A stretch of DNA of 64,000 bases. Origin: Marinobacter nauticus (lineage in GTDB: Bacteria; Pseudomonadota; Gammaproteobacteria; Pseudomonadales; Oleiphilaceae). The position numbers and the translations under genes are program-made. Of this stretch, positions 25,980-35,869 are shown piece after piece (the first letter of the stretch is position 1; each line of letters opens with the position of its first letter). Under the pieces are notes generated by a model. It searched no databases and was not told the DNA's origin. It saw nothing but the letters and a program-made list of their open reading frames with translations. The stretch lies in NCBI RefSeq assembly GCF_003634635.1, contig NZ_RBJB01000004.1, forward strand, positions 682,001 through 746,000, in the 5' to 3' direction.

Positions 25980-26696
25980 ATGACTGACCAGAACGAGACT
26001 CAGGATACGAATCCGGTCACCACACGCCGCGGTGTTCGCAGCTTTGTACTGCGCCAGGGGCGGATGACCGAAGGTCAGAAGAAGGCCTTCGATCGCAACT
26101 GGGCCAAGTACGGACTGAGCCGTGACAATGGCATGATCGACCCCCGTGAGGTGTTTGGCCGCGATAACATGCTCAACCTGGAGATCGGTTTCGGGATGGG
26201 CAAATCTCTTGCCGATATGGCCGAAGCGGCACCCGAGCAGGATTTTATCGGGGTGGAAGTACACCTGCCGGGCGTCGGCGCTTTGTTGAAAGAAGTGGAA
26301 TCGCGTGGTCTCGAGAACGTGCGGGTTTACAGCATTGATGCCAATGATGTGATTGACCTGTGTCTGCCAGATGCCTGCCTGGATCGGGTGATGGTGTTCT
26401 TCCCGGACCCGTGGCACAAGAAAAAGCATCACAAGCGCCGCTTGATCCAGCCGGAATTTGTTCAGCGCATCCGCCATAAGCTGCGGGTGGGCGGTATTCT
26501 GCACCTGGCCACAGACTGGGAGAACTACGCTGAGCACATGCTGGAAGTGATGAGTGCGTCAGAGGGCTTTGCCAATACCCAGGAGCAAGGTGGTTATTCG
26601 CCCAAGCCTGATGACCGCCCGATCACCAAGTTCGAGAAGCGTGGCGAAAATCTTGGCCACGGAGTATGGGATTTGTTGTTTTATCGCACCAACTGA
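25980..26696 (+). CDS. trmB: tRNA (guanine-N7)-methyltransferase TrmB
   Basis: A 238-aa SAM-dependent enzyme making m7G46 in the tRNA variable loop. '[15 protein letters not shown]' binds SAM, and '[20 protein letters not shown]' is the diagnostic catalytic motif. Shine-Dalgarno GAGGA lies seven bases before the ATG. It converges with the membrane-protein gene two nucleotides downstream. Confidence 0.96.
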   Translation: MTDQNETQDTNPVTTRRGVRSFVLRQGRMTEGQKKAFDRNWAKYGLSRDNGMIDPREVFGRDNMLNLEIGFGMGKSLADMAEAAPEQDFIGVEVHLPGVGALLKEVESRGLENVRVYSIDANDVIDLCLPDACLDRVMVFFPDPWHKKKHHKRRLIQPEFVQRIRHKLRVGGILHLATDWENYAEHMLEVMSASEGFANTQEQGGYSPKPDDRPITKFEKRGENLGHGVWDLLFYRTN

Positions 26697-26698
26697 GT

Positions 26699-27250
26699 TC
26701 AGTGGGAGTGAGTCAGGGGCCTGCGGCGGGAAGCACGGATGACCACCAGGCCCGCCATGCCAAGTATCAGGCCGGTGAATTTCACCAGCGCCAGAATGGT
26801 GGCGGTCAGGCTCAGGGAGTCTGAAGGCGGATTGAAGTTATTGAGCAGAACAATGTTTTCCGCTACATCGCTGATGCCTGCGATGACAAACAGGGCGCGC
26901 ACCCAGCGGGCGACCATCCGTTCCCGGATACCCGGTCTGTCCCGGGTGAAGTGGCGGGTTAATTGAAGCAGCGCGGCCAGATAGACCACGATGAACACAA
27001 AGTCGAGCCACAGTGATAGCCGTGCCATGGCGAGATTGCCGTCACGCCAGCTGCGCAGAATGGCGTGAGTCTGCTCGGCGGTACCGGCCAGCTGTAAACT
27101 GACAATCCCCTGAGGCGCGGCGGACGTATGCAGTGGCTGGTTCAACGCCACCAGAACCAGCCACAGTGCCAGTGCAGCCACCAGGGAAACCTTCATGGGC
27201 AGCTTCATCGGGCGCATGGGAATAAGCGGTGGGCGCTGGGCTGAGTCCAT
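26699..27250 (-). CDS. Small integral membrane protein, unknown function
   Basis: A 183-aa protein with four hydrophobic segments (about residues 20-40, 82-102, 115-135 and 148-168). I do not recognise a family. Its ATG shares a base with the hemW stop (TGATG), and a GGAG lies inside the end of hemW, so it is the last gene of the metX-to-hemW run and depends on that transcript. Confidence 0.7.
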   Translation of the reverse strand: MDSAQRPPLIPMRPMKLPMKVSLVAALALWLVLVALNQPLHTSAAPQGIVSLQLAGTAEQTHAILRSWRDGNLAMARLSLWLDFVFIVVYLAALLQLTRHFTRDRPGIRERMVARWVRALFVIAGISDVAENIVLLNNFNPPSDSLSLTATILALVKFTGLILGMAGLVVIRASRRRPLTHSH

Positions 27251-28398
27251 CAGAGAAAGTGCTCCAGCAGGCTGTTCAGGTATCTTTGCCCCTTTGCCGT
27301 CGCCTGCAGACGGTCGGGGACGATCAGGTTTTCATTTCGTAACTGCTCAAGTTTTACCGCAATGGACGACAGTGGTAAACCTGTATGCTCACTGTACAGT
27401 CTTTCGTCGGTGCCGCTTTTTAGTCTCAACGCATTCATCATGAATTCCAGGGGCCGGTCTTCCGGCTCTATGGCTTCACTGCCAGCGGTGCGGGAGCCGA
27501 TCCGGTTGAGATATGCGTCGGGCTGCCTGGTCTTCCAGTATCGCAGGATGCGTCCGTCGGCAAGGCTCACCTTGCCATGGCCGCCTGCCCCAAGGGCCAG
27601 ATAATCCCCGAAGGTCCAGTAATTCAGGTTATGCCGGCTCTGAGCGCCCGGCAGGCTCCAGGCGGAGACTTCATAATCGTCCATCCCCGCCTGGCGCAGC
27701 AGATCTCCCCCGCGCTGGTAAATTTCCCAGAGCCGGTCATCGTCCGGCAGGGCGGGTGGTCGGGAGAAAAACTCGGTGTTGGGCTCGATGGTGAGCTGAT
27801 ACCAGGACAGGTGCCGGGGCTGGTAGCTCAACGCTGCCTGTAAATCATCCAGAGCCTGACTCGGTGTCTGGCCGGGCAGGCCATGCATCAAGTCGACATT
27901 GAAGTTATCAAAACCGGCCTTGCGGGCGGCTTCAATGGCGCTGTGGGCCGACGCGCTGTCGTGAATCCGGCCCAGGGTTTTCAGTTGCGCCGGATCAAAG
28001 CTTTGAACACCGATGGACAGCCGATTGATGCCAGCCTCCCGGAAGCTCTCGAATCGACCAGTCTCCAGCGTGCCGGGATTGGCCTCCAGGGTGATTTCGG
28101 CCTCGGGGCTGAATGTTAGCCGTTCCCGGAGCCGCTCGAACAGGCGGTGGTAGAACGCGCCGCTCATCAGGGACGGGGTTCCGCCACCGATGAACACGGT
28201 TTCAATGGGGCGTTCCCGTACCAGGCTCAGATCCTGATCGAGGTCTTCCAGAAGGGCGTTCAGGTAGGCGTGTTCGGGAATCTCTCCCTTGACAGCGTGG
28301 GAGTTGAAGTCGCAGTACGGGCATTTGCGCACGCACCAGGGCACGTGAATGTACAGACTCAAGGGCGGGCAGACCGCCACGGGCAGGGTGGCGGTCAC
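27250..28398 (-). CDS. hemW: HemW-like radical SAM protein
   Basis: A 382-aa protein. 'HVPWCVRKCPYCDFNSH' gives the Cx3CxxC iron-sulfur motif, and the fourth cysteine of true HemN is absent (CDF instead of CxC). 'EVSAWSLPGAQSRHNLNYW' is the HemW-specific region and the C-terminus is a HemN-C winged helix. HemW is a heme chaperone, not a coproporphyrinogen oxidase, although it is often mis-annotated as one. GTG start, 4 nt after rdgB. Confidence 0.92.
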   Translation of the reverse strand: MTATLPVAVCPPLSLYIHVPWCVRKCPYCDFNSHAVKGEIPEHAYLNALLEDLDQDLSLVRERPIETVFIGGGTPSLMSGAFYHRLFERLRERLTFSPEAEITLEANPGTLETGRFESFREAGINRLSIGVQSFDPAQLKTLGRIHDSASAHSAIEAARKAGFDNFNVDLMHGLPGQTPSQALDDLQAALSYQPRHLSWYQLTIEPNTEFFSRPPALPDDDRLWEIYQRGGDLLRQAGMDDYEVSAWSLPGAQSRHNLNYWTFGDYLALGAGGHGKVSLADGRILRYWKTRQPDAYLNRIGSRTAGSEAIEPEDRPLEFMMNALRLKSGTDERLYSEHTGLPLSSIAVKLEQLRNENLIVPDRLQATAKGQRYLNSLLEHFL

Positions 28399-28402
28399 AG
28401 TA

Positions 28403-29002
28403 TTAAAGCTCCGCCCTGAGTTGATCCAGAAGGCTGGCCAGAGCCCGTCCCCGATGGCTGATCCTGCCTTTCTGCCCCCGTGTCAGCTCGGCAGCGCTGC
28501 ATCCATGCTCCGGTACCAGAAAGACCGGGTCGTAACCGAAGCCGCCTTGCCCGCGCGGCTCGGCGAGAATGCGGCCTGGCCAGCGACCATGGCAGATGAT
28601 CGGCGTGGGATCGTCAGCATGGCGGAGATAAACCAGAACGCAGTGAAACTGAGCGCTGCGCTCTGCTTCAGGCGTGTCTTTCAACGCCGCCAGCAACGCC
28701 TCGACATTATCATTGTCGGTTGCCTCTTCGCCGGCAAAGCGGGCGGAGCGAACGCCCGGGCGGCCGTCCAGGGCATCCACGGCCAGGCCACTGTCGTCGG
28801 CCAGCGCAGGCAGGCCAGTGACTCTCGCTGCATGGCGGGCTTTGATAATGGCATTCTCAACGAAGGTAACGGCCGGTTCTTCGGCCTCTGATACCCCAAG
28901 CTCACCCTGGGCGACCGGCTGCAAGCCAAGTGGCGCGAGCAGATCAGTCAGTTCGGCGATCTTGCCTTTGTTGTTGCTGGCGATGACGAGTTTGCGGGCC
29001 AT
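28403..29002 (-). CDS. rdgB: XTP/dITP pyrophosphatase RdgB
   Basis: A 199-aa HAM1 enzyme that removes non-canonical purine triphosphates (XTP, dITP, ITP). '[15 protein letters not shown]' at the N-terminus, '[20 protein letters not shown]' and '[15 protein letters not shown]' are the substrate and metal sites. It sits between the DUF4426 gene and hemW with 4-nt gaps on both sides, as in Pseudomonas. Confidence 0.96.
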   Translation of the reverse strand: MARKLVIASNNKGKIAELTDLLAPLGLQPVAQGELGVSEAEEPAVTFVENAIIKARHAARVTGLPALADDSGLAVDALDGRPGVRSARFAGEEATDNDNVEALLAALKDTPEAERSAQFHCVLVYLRHADDPTPIICHGRWPGRILAEPRGQGGFGYDPVFLVPEHGCSAAELTRGQKGRISHRGRALASLLDQLRAEL

Positions 29003-29006
29003 GGTG

Positions 29007-29459
29007 TCAGTCGTTGAACAGGGTATGGGAAAAACGGATCGGAAGGTCTTCCTGGTGGCCGCTGGGGCGCGCCGTGACGTTGAACGTCATCAGATCTCCG
29101 GATTGATACTGGTACTGGGCAATGAAGTACACGGCATCACCTTCCTGAATGCGGCGGAACGCCAGAAAGTTCACCTGCTGGATATCGTTGGAGACCTGGC
29201 CTTCCACCTGCCCACTGACGGGCTGGATCTGGCCGTGCTCGTCTTCGGTCATGATCGAGATGTTAACGATGCCGATGCCCCGGCTGCGTTGCAGATTGTT
29301 GGCCTGTGCCACTTCCGGCGCCAGGAAGGTGCTGGGGAGCACGCTCCAGTGCACCTGATATTCTCCGAAATCCTTTTGCCCGGCCTGGCTGGTGATCGAT
29401 GCCAGCATGAGCCCGAACGCCAGAAACAGTGTCTTGCTTGCAGTCAGAAGGTTCATCAT
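29007..29459 (-). CDS. DUF4426 periplasmic protein
   Basis: A 150-aa protein with a signal peptide ('[17 protein letters not shown]', cleavage near residue 25) and a small beta-rich domain ('[20 protein letters not shown]', then '[10 protein letters not shown]'). It belongs to the DUF4426 family found between metW and rdgB in pseudomonads; the function is unknown. The ATG at 29459 overlaps the metW stop in an ATGA, and an upstream extension of the frame lies inside metW and was rejected. Confidence 0.82.
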   Translation of the reverse strand: MMNLLTASKTLFLAFGLMLASITSQAGQKDFGEYQVHWSVLPSTFLAPEVAQANNLQRSRGIGIVNISIMTEDEHGQIQPVSGQVEGQVSNDIQQVNFLAFRRIQEGDAVYFIAQYQYQSGDLMTFNVTARPSGHQEDLPIRFSHTLFND

Positions 29460-30058
29460 GTGCTCTCCCGTGTGATGCGGTATATGGCGATTTCCCCCAA
29501 CAGATTGGGCCAGAGCCGCGCCAGCCAGCTGTTCTGATGCTGCCCGTCCACTACCCGGCGGCTTTTGATCTTGATGCCTTTCTGCCGGCACAGCGCTTCA
29601 AAATCCTTGAAAGTGCAAAGGCGGATATTGGGGGTGTTATACCATTTATACGGCAGTGCATCGGATTCGGGCATTCGGCCGCTCAGCGCCAGGCCCCAGC
29701 GCAGTCGCCAGTGGGCAAAGTTGGGGAAGGTGACGATACCTTCGCGACCCACCCTCAGCATTTCATCAATGACCTTGTCCGGGCGGCGTACCGCCTGCAG
29801 GGCCTGGGTCATCAGGACAATATCGAACATGCCATCATCGAAGTTGTCGAGGCCCTGGGTATCCAGGTTCTGCTCGATCACCCGTACGCCGCGGCCCATA
29901 CAGGTGGTGATGTGGTCCGGGTTGATCTCAAGGCCAAATCCGGTGGCATTGCGCTCCCGTTGCAGGAAATCCAGCAGGGTGCCGTCGCCGCAACCCAGGT
30001 CCAGAATGTGGTGGCCCGGGCGCACCCACTGTTGAATAATCTCAAGATCTGCTCTCAT
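29456..30058 (-). CDS. metW: Methionine biosynthesis protein MetW
   Basis: A 200-aa class I SAM-methyltransferase-like protein ('[18 protein letters not shown]', '[14 protein letters not shown]'). MetW partners MetX and is required for its activity in several proteobacteria. It overlaps metX by 4 nt (ATGA) and the DUF4426 gene by 4 nt, so the three are translationally coupled. Confidence 0.95.
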   Translation of the reverse strand: MRADLEIIQQWVRPGHHILDLGCGDGTLLDFLQRERNATGFGLEINPDHITTCMGRGVRVIEQNLDTQGLDNFDDGMFDIVLMTQALQAVRRPDKVIDEMLRVGREGIVTFPNFAHWRLRWGLALSGRMPESDALPYKWYNTPNIRLCTFKDFEALCRQKGIKIKSRRVVDGQHQNSWLARLWPNLLGEIAIYRITREST

Positions 30059-31203
30059 GCGCCGACCTCCCGTGCTACCCGGTCCATATACGCAGTAAAG
30101 ATGTCGGTGTATCTGGGGGTCGGGATCAGGAAGGCATCATGGCCCCAGGGTGCATCAATTTCGGCATAGCTTACGCGCTTTCTGGCGGAAATCATGGCAT
30201 TGACCATTTCCTCGGAGCGCGCTGGCGAGAATCGCCAGTCGGTGCTGAAGGACAGTACCAGGTATTCACATTGTGCCGGTGCCAGGGCCTTGGACAGATC
30301 GCCGCCGAAGTCGTAGGCGGGGTCAAAGTAGTCCAGTGCCCGGGTCATCAACAGATAGGTGTTGGCGTCGAAGGTTTCGGAAAAGCGCTCGCCCTGGTAA
30401 CGCAGGTAGCTTTCCACCTGGAACTCGGCGTCGAAACCGAACTTGTAGGCTTCCTCACGCAGTTCACGGCCGAATTTTTCGCCCATGGAGGCGTCTGAAA
30501 GATAGGTGATGTGGCCAACCATCCGGGCCAGCATCAGGCCGCGCTTCGGCACCAGATTCTCGTCGTAATAGCGGCCTTCGAAAAATTCCCGGTCCGAAGT
30601 GATGGCTTGCCGTGCGACTTCGTTGAAGGCGATGTTCTGTGCGGTCAGGCGTGGAGTCGAGGCGATGACCACGGAATGCCGTAGCCGGTCCGGGTAGTCC
30701 AGGCTCCACTGCAGGGCCTGCATGCCTCCGAGGGAGCCGCCAACCACAGCGGCCCATTGCTGAATGCCCAGATGATCCGCCAGTCGGGCCTGGCTGGCGA
30801 CCCAGTCAGCCACGGTAACGACCGGGAAATCCGGACCATAGGGTTTGCCGGTTTCCGGGTTGTTGGAGTTGGGGCCGGTGCTGCCGTGGCAGCCACCGAG
30901 ATTGTTCAGGCTGACCACGAAAAACCGGTTGGTATCAATGGGCTTGCCGGGGCCGATACAGCTGTCCCACCAGCCCGGCTTGCGGTCATCCAGCGAGTGG
31001 TAGCCAGCGGCATGGTGATGGCCGCTGAGTGCGTGGCAGATCAGTACCGCATTGCTGGCATCGGCGTTGAGTTTGCCATAGGTTTCCACCACCAGATCGT
31101 AGCTTTCCAGCGTCTGGCCGCAGGCCAGCTCCAACGGCTTGTCGAAGTGGATGGTCTTCGGGCTTACAAGGCCCACGGAATCCGAGGGCAGGGAATCAGG
31201 CAT
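30055..31203 (-). CDS. metX: Homoserine O-acyltransferase MetX
   Basis: A 382-aa alpha/beta-hydrolase that activates homoserine for methionine synthesis. The nucleophile is Ser157 in '[12 protein letters not shown]'; 'FSTDWRFSP' supplies Asp and 'GHDAFLIP' supplies His. '[20 protein letters not shown]' is typical of gammaproteobacterial MetX, many of which use succinyl-CoA rather than acetyl-CoA. I cannot assign the acyl donor with certainty. First gene of metX-metW-DUF4426-rdgB-hemW. Confidence 0.94.
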   Translation of the reverse strand: MPDSLPSDSVGLVSPKTIHFDKPLELACGQTLESYDLVVETYGKLNADASNAVLICHALSGHHHAAGYHSLDDRKPGWWDSCIGPGKPIDTNRFFVVSLNNLGGCHGSTGPNSNNPETGKPYGPDFPVVTVADWVASQARLADHLGIQQWAAVVGGSLGGMQALQWSLDYPDRLRHSVVIASTPRLTAQNIAFNEVARQAITSDREFFEGRYYDENLVPKRGLMLARMVGHITYLSDASMGEKFGRELREEAYKFGFDAEFQVESYLRYQGERFSETFDANTYLLMTRALDYFDPAYDFGGDLSKALAPAQCEYLVLSFSTDWRFSPARSEEMVNAMISARKRVSYAEIDAPWGHDAFLIPTPRYTDIFTAYMDRVAREVGA

Positions 31204-31332
31204 GGGTGTGATGAGTTCCTGGTTCGGTCCACTGGTGTCTGGCCACAGGCCTTGGCTGGCACCGGAACTGGCGCCAGCACTGCAGTTTAAAGGCGGGGGG
31301 AGGTTGCTGCAACCGGCGTTTAGGGTGCCTGT

Positions 31333-31367
31333 CTGGCGAGTCGCACCAAAGTAGTGCGGCTCGCCAG
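31333..31367 (-). terminator. Hairpin downstream of the GTPase gene
   Basis: CTGGCGAGTCGCAC / GTGCGGCTCGCCAG forms a 14-bp stem (one G-T pair) with a seven-base loop, just after the GTPase stop codon. There is no U-tract, so it may be a weak terminator or a 3'-end stabiliser before the metX promoter region. Confidence 0.4.
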
Positions 31368-31374
31368 TGCCTGG

Positions 31375-33339
31375 TTACATGGCGCCGGAAATATTGACGA
31401 CTTTTTGCTGGATCATCGTGGGTGCCGGCTTGCGAATCTGGCGCATCATGGCGTCGGCCAGTTCCAGCTGCTTGCGCAGGTCTGCCGTGGCATGATCCAG
31501 ACGCTGGCGTTCGGCCCGGCTGTCCCGATCGGTGCGAACCATGTCGCGCAGGCGGCGGATCTGGTGCTCAAGCAGCTGTTTCTGTTCCATGGAGAACTGC
31601 ATGATTGGCAGCAGGGCTTCGTTTGGCCAGCGCTCTACATCTTTTCGCACCCGGCCATGCAGCGTGCGGGCCTCGCTCACCATCACATTGAAGAAGCGGC
31701 TGACCACCGTTGACTGTTCCGACAGCAGATTCTTCGGGTTATTGCGGAAACGCCGGGCTTTCTTGCGCAATTCACGAATGGCAATCACATGCCGGCCGGC
31801 CCGTAGCGGAATGGGCTCCAGGTGCCGGGCGCGGGTGTCTTCGTTGTATCTGCGATAGATGGCGCCTACCATTTTCTCCGCGAGCCGCCCTTCGCTCAGC
31901 AGGTTAGTGAGGTCGCTCTCCAGGAGTTCGAAAAAGTGTTCCATGGCCCGGTTCATGCCGGCCGTGGTCCAGCTTTTCGACATCATTTTCCGTACCTGGC
32001 TGGCGTGCTGCTCAAAGCGATCTTCGCTGACCAGCTTGGTGAGCATGTCACCCTGGGATTCCATCAGCCGACGCGATGAACGCAGAGTGATCAGCTTCTT
32101 GTAGTAGAAGTCATAATCCTTCTGGGCCCGTTCCGCGAGCCGGGACAGCGCGGCCTTGTCGAGGGTGGCGCCGGCGCAGGCCTGGCGTTCTTCTTCCAGG
32201 GCATCCAGGCGGTACTGCATGGCCGCCTGGCTGTTCTGTAGCATTCCCAGCAAGTCGTTGATCAGGTTCTGGGTAATCAGCTGCTCCTTATGCATCAGGA
32301 TGCGCTGAATGATCAGCTGCTCCAGCTTACCGATGTTGGAGCGGTCGAACAGGTTGTTGTCTTTGCGAACCCGTGCCAGCAATCCCTGTTTTGCAGAGAG
32401 AGGAATAACGTCCTGCTGGCGGATGCCCAGATGGTCCGCGGTGTAGTTGCGAACACGGTCAATGGATTCCTGGGTGTGCTTCTCGCCCTGAAGGTCGTCC
32501 CATAGAACGTCGATCTTGTTGAGAACTGCAAACCGGCCGGCCCGGTGGTCGGCGTGCTCGGTATCGATATGCTCTTTCCAGATAGTCATGTCACTGGCTG
32601 TGACGCCAGTATCCGCGCTGAGCACAAAGATAACGGCATGGGCCCGGGGCAGCATGCTGATGGTCAGTTCGGGTTCCGAGCCAAGGGCGTTCAGGCCCGG
32701 AGTATCAAGAATGCGCAGGCCGCGCTCGAACAGGGGGTGGCGAATGCTGATCTGGGCATTACGCCAGGCCGGTACCAGCACATTGCCGGGATTATTGCGA
32801 TCGTGTTCCAGCATGGCCTCGTCGAAGCCCAGCTGCCGGGCCTCTTCCGGGCTCACGCTCTTGATCCGGGCAACTTCTGCCAGCACTTCGCGCATGACGT
32901 CCGGATTGCGTTCGTCGAGCTCATGCCGAATCCACTGTTCCGGCTTCTTGCGCAGCTGCTGCAGAGACAGATCGCCCGTGCGGGTTTCGATCGGGAGCAA
33001 AAGCAGATAGTTCTGGTTGGCGCTGCGATCAAAAAACAGCTCGGTCGGACACATGGTGGTGCGCCCGGCCTGGGATGGCAGCATGCGCTGGCCGTATTCC
33101 GAGAAAAACAGGGCGTTGATCAGCTCCGTCTTGCCACGGGAGTATTCACCAACAAAAGCAATGGTCAGCTCATCCTCAATGAGCAGCTCCAGTCCGTGGC
33201 GAATACGGGTGCTGACGTCTTCTGAAAACAGGTTGTTATCCTGCAGCCACAGCCGATAGCGGCCAATCTGCCGGATCAGTTCCTTTTTCCAGTTGTGATA
33301 CGCCTCAACCTGCTGCGACAGAGTTCCCTGCGGGTTCAT
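31375..33339 (-). CDS. Dynamin-like large GTPase
   Basis: A 654-aa protein with a complete GTPase domain: G1 'GEYSRGKT' (64-71), G2 Thr in 'AGRTTMCPTE' (91-100), G3 D-T-P-G (212-215), G4 N-K-I-D (274-277) and S-A-K (315-317). The rest (about 330-654) is helical and rich in basic and coiled-coil stretches, with no transmembrane paddle. It belongs to the bacterial dynamin-related group; cellular role unknown, with membrane or division-related work likely. Start at 33339 (GAAGGA, 7 nt) chosen over one 20 codons upstream. It sits between yggT and metX. Confidence 0.85.
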   Translation of the reverse strand: MNPQGTLSQQVEAYHNWKKELIRQIGRYRLWLQDNNLFSEDVSTRIRHGLELLIEDELTIAFVGEYSRGKTELINALFFSEYGQRMLPSQAGRTTMCPTELFFDRSANQNYLLLLPIETRTGDLSLQQLRKKPEQWIRHELDERNPDVMREVLAEVARIKSVSPEEARQLGFDEAMLEHDRNNPGNVLVPAWRNAQISIRHPLFERGLRILDTPGLNALGSEPELTISMLPRAHAVIFVLSADTGVTASDMTIWKEHIDTEHADHRAGRFAVLNKIDVLWDDLQGEKHTQESIDRVRNYTADHLGIRQQDVIPLSAKQGLLARVRKDNNLFDRSNIGKLEQLIIQRILMHKEQLITQNLINDLLGMLQNSQAAMQYRLDALEEERQACAGATLDKAALSRLAERAQKDYDFYYKKLITLRSSRRLMESQGDMLTKLVSEDRFEQHASQVRKMMSKSWTTAGMNRAMEHFFELLESDLTNLLSEGRLAEKMVGAIYRRYNEDTRARHLEPIPLRAGRHVIAIRELRKKARRFRNNPKNLLSEQSTVVSRFFNVMVSEARTLHGRVRKDVERWPNEALLPIMQFSMEQKQLLEHQIRRLRDMVRTDRDSRAERQRLDHATADLRKQLELADAMMRQIRKPAPTMIQQKVVNISGAM

Positions 33340-33421
33340 CGGATAATCCTTCTGCGCGACTTCCGGGTATGTCCTGGGTGAGTCAGTGATGGTGAACACG
33401 TGTCGCCAATCGCTCGCCCAG

Positions 33422-33437
33422 ATTAAATGCGTTTAAT
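33422..33437. promoter_or_regulatory. Dyad upstream of the dynamin-like GTPase
   Basis: ATTAAA-TGCG-TTTAAT, a perfect 6+6 inverted repeat about 85 bases upstream of the GTPase start in an AT-rich stretch that may hold its promoter. Role unknown. Apart from this and the yggT terminator, I see nothing else in 33340-33600. Confidence 0.25.
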
Positions 33438-33508
33438 AATAACCTGTTTTGTTAATGTTTGAGGGTGCGCGAGTCGGCATTTCCGGGAAAGGGCCTGAGT
33501 TTGCTATC

Positions 33509-33545
33509 AAAAAGGCCAGCAATTCAGTGGGTTGAATTGCTGGCC
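33509..33545 (-). terminator. Strong terminator after yggT
   Basis: GGCCAGCAATTCA (33514-33526) pairs perfectly with TGAATTGCTGGCC (33533-33545); on the minus strand five U follow (33513-33509). It closes the proC-yggT operon and separates it from the GTPase gene. Confidence 0.9.
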
Positions 33546-33600
33546 ATGGATAGTAACAAATCAGTGTATTGTGTAACGAAATGTATATTCGAGACGCGTG

Positions 33601-34185
33601 TTACATTCCGAGCCCGATTGAGCCCAGCCCGGCCGCCACTTTCATGTGATCAATGACCACGGTAATCACGTTCAGAATCAGGAACACGATGATTGGCGAA
33701 AGATCCAGACCGCCCATGGAGGGCATGATATTACGCACGGGTCGCATCACCGGTTCGGTGATCTGAGCCACCAGTTGAATGGCAGGGTGGCCACTCTGGG
33801 GGGCAATCCAGCTGACGACCACCACGGCAATGACCGACCAGAAGTAGATCTTCACGATCAGGCTGAGCACGTTCAGTACGGCCCACACCAGCAGGGTGAT
33901 CGGGTTGATGGCCGGAATGCCGCCGTTCAGTGCGACCAGAATAAAGAAGAAGGTAATGGCCTGGATGATCACCGCCAATACCAGGGATGCGCCGTCAATG
34001 CCGCCCCAGCCCGGAATGAAACGCCGCAGCGGGCGCAGCGGAGGATTGGTCGCCTTGACCACAAATTGTGAAATAGGGTTGTAGAAATCCGCCCGTGCCA
34101 GCTGCAACAGAAACCGCAGCAAAACGATGGTCATATAGAAAGTGGACGCAATCAGCAGGATCGTAATGACAATATCTGCCAGCAT
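33601..34185 (-). CDS. yggT: YggT-family membrane protein
   Basis: A 194-aa inner-membrane protein with two YGGT repeats, each of two transmembrane helices and the motif '(P)NP(I/L)...(R)' seen in 'NPISQFVVKATNPPLRPLRR' and again in 'ITEPVMRPVRNIMPSMGGLD'. The role is poorly known; homologues affect osmotic tolerance and envelope or division functions. It lies 22 nt after proC, the usual neighbour, with GGAGA before its ATG. Confidence 0.92.
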   Translation of the reverse strand: MLADIVITILLIASTFYMTIVLLRFLLQLARADFYNPISQFVVKATNPPLRPLRRFIPGWGGIDGASLVLAVIIQAITFFFILVALNGGIPAINPITLLVWAVLNVLSLIVKIYFWSVIAVVVVSWIAPQSGHPAIQLVAQITEPVMRPVRNIMPSMGGLDLSPIIVFLILNVITVVIDHMKVAAGLGSIGLGM

Positions 34186-34207
34186 GAAGCTGAGTCTCCG
34201 TTATCGG

Positions 34208-35041
34208 TTACTGTTTATCGGCCAGTTCTCTGGACATCTCGCGTGAGCGCTCGAAGGCAGCGCTGTAGGCTTTTTTCACCAGATCGCGCAGGCCGCCTTC
34301 CTCGAAGGTGTTGATGGCGCGTTCAGTTGTGCCGCCAGGGGACATCACGTTGCGTTTGAGCTGGCCGGGGTCATCCTCGCTGCGCGCGGCCATCTCGGCG
34401 GCCCCGGCCATGGTCTGAATGGCGAGGGCGCGAGCCGTTTCGGACTCAATGCCGGCTTCGGTTGCGGCGGACTCGAGTGCTTCCAGCATCAGGAAGAAAT
34501 AAGCGGGGCCGCTGCCGGAAAGGGCGGTGACACTGTGCAGAAGGTTTTCGTCGTCAACCCACAGTGCCGAGCCGATGCTCTCGAACACTTTCTGTACCGC
34601 CTTTCTCTGATCGTCTTTCACCTGGCTGTTGGCGAACAGACCGGCGGCACCTTTGCCCACCAGAGACGGAGTGTTGGGCATCACTCGAACCAGTGGCAGC
34701 CCGCCACCGAGCCAGGTGTCCAGCGTGTCGGCCGTCAGCCCCGCCGCGATGGAAACCATCAGTGGGCGGGTGTTCTGAACCACCGGGGCGATATCCCGGC
34801 AAACGTCGCCCATCACCTGGGGTTTGACCGCGAGCACCACGATGTCCGCCTGTTGGGCGCAGTAGCGGTTGTCGGTGGTAACACTGACGCCGAAGCGCTT
34901 GCGGATCGACTGAAGGTGGCCGTCATCCGGGGCGCTCACCCAGATGTCGCCGGCCTGAAATCCGCTATCCAGCATACCGCCGATGATGGCGCTGGCCATG
35001 TTACCGGCGCCGATGAATGAGATGGTGGGTGATCTGCTCAA
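34208..35041 (-). CDS. proC: Pyrroline-5-carboxylate reductase ProC
   Basis: A 277-aa NAD(P)H-dependent enzyme catalysing the last step of proline synthesis. 'ISFIGAGNMASAIIGGML' is the Rossmann motif, and 'TALSGSGPAYFFLMLEALES' with 'SPGGTTERAINTFEEGGLRD' form the conserved catalytic C-terminal domain. The start is TTG at 35041 with GGGAG six to seven bases upstream. Neighbours yggS and yggT complete the classic cluster. Confidence 0.95.
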   Translation of the reverse strand: MSRSPTISFIGAGNMASAIIGGMLDSGFQAGDIWVSAPDDGHLQSIRKRFGVSVTTDNRYCAQQADIVVLAVKPQVMGDVCRDIAPVVQNTRPLMVSIAAGLTADTLDTWLGGGLPLVRVMPNTPSLVGKGAAGLFANSQVKDDQRKAVQKVFESIGSALWVDDENLLHSVTALSGSGPAYFFLMLEALESAATEAGIESETARALAIQTMAGAAEMAARSEDDPGQLKRNVMSPGGTTERAINTFEEGGLRDLVKKAYSAAFERSREMSRELADKQ

Positions 35042-35103
35042 GGTTCACTCCCGGTCTTGATCGTTTGAATCGTTGGTTCGGATGATAGCAGGAACCGCAG
35101 CGT

Positions 35104-35817
35104 TCAGCTCTGGCTGTGTTTGGCCGGGCGGGCGCCAAACAGGGCTGTACCTACGCGAACCCAGGTGGCACCTTCGGCAATGGCCATTTCAAGATCATCG
35201 GACATGCCCATGGAGAGGGTATCCAGCGCGCCGGCTTCAGGGTGATCCTGCCGCAGTTTGGACAGGGTGGAGGCCAGCTTCCGGAAGCTCAGCCGCAGCT
35301 CGGCCTCGGGTTGGTCCGGGTCCGGAATCGCCATTAATCCCCTCAGGCGCAGATTGGGCAGTTCGCCAATGGCCTCAACCAGCTCATCAAGCTCGTCCAA
35401 CGTGCAGCCGGACTTGCTGTCCTCATTATTGATGTTCACCTGCAGGCAGATGTTGAGCGCTGGCAGGGTCTCTGGCCGTTGTTCGCTGAGCCTGCGGGCG
35501 ATTTTTAATCGGTCAACGCTGTGAACCCAGGCAAAGGCTTCGGCAATCTGGCGGGTTTTGTTGGACTGGATCGGGCCAATAAAGTGCCACTCGATGCCCT
35601 CAGTGCCGGAGAGTGCCTGCATTTTATCCAGGGCTTCCTGCAGGTAGTTCTCGCCAAACGCGACCTGGCCGGCTTCAAAAGCGGCCTTCAGATCCTCCGC
35701 TGGCCGGGTCTTGCTTACCGCCAGAAGGCGCACGCTGCCGGGCTCCCGGCCAGCCTGCAATGTTGCTTTTTGTATGCGTCGGGTTACGCTCCCGATGTTG
35801 TCTGCTATGCTGCTCAT
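35104..35817 (-). CDS. yggS: PLP homeostasis protein YggS
   Basis: A 237-aa PLP-binding barrel protein with the cofactor lysine Lys36 in 'LLAVSKTRPAEDL' and 'FGENYLQEALDKM' and 'GLMAIPD' as family signatures. It buffers PLP and affects amino-acid and keto-acid pools; it has no known enzymatic activity. Start at 35817 by family alignment; the frame is open further upstream but runs into pilT on the other strand. Divergent from pilT. Confidence 0.94.
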   Translation of the reverse strand: MSSIADNIGSVTRRIQKATLQAGREPGSVRLLAVSKTRPAEDLKAAFEAGQVAFGENYLQEALDKMQALSGTEGIEWHFIGPIQSNKTRQIAEAFAWVHSVDRLKIARRLSEQRPETLPALNICLQVNINNEDSKSGCTLDELDELVEAIGELPNLRLRGLMAIPDPDQPEAELRLSFRKLASTLSKLRQDHPEAGALDTLSMGMSDDLEMAIAEGATWVRVGTALFGARPAKHSQS

Positions 35818-35869
35818 AATGTGAGTTTGCCGCTTCTGGACTAAAAGAAAAAGCCCTCCGAGGAATCCT

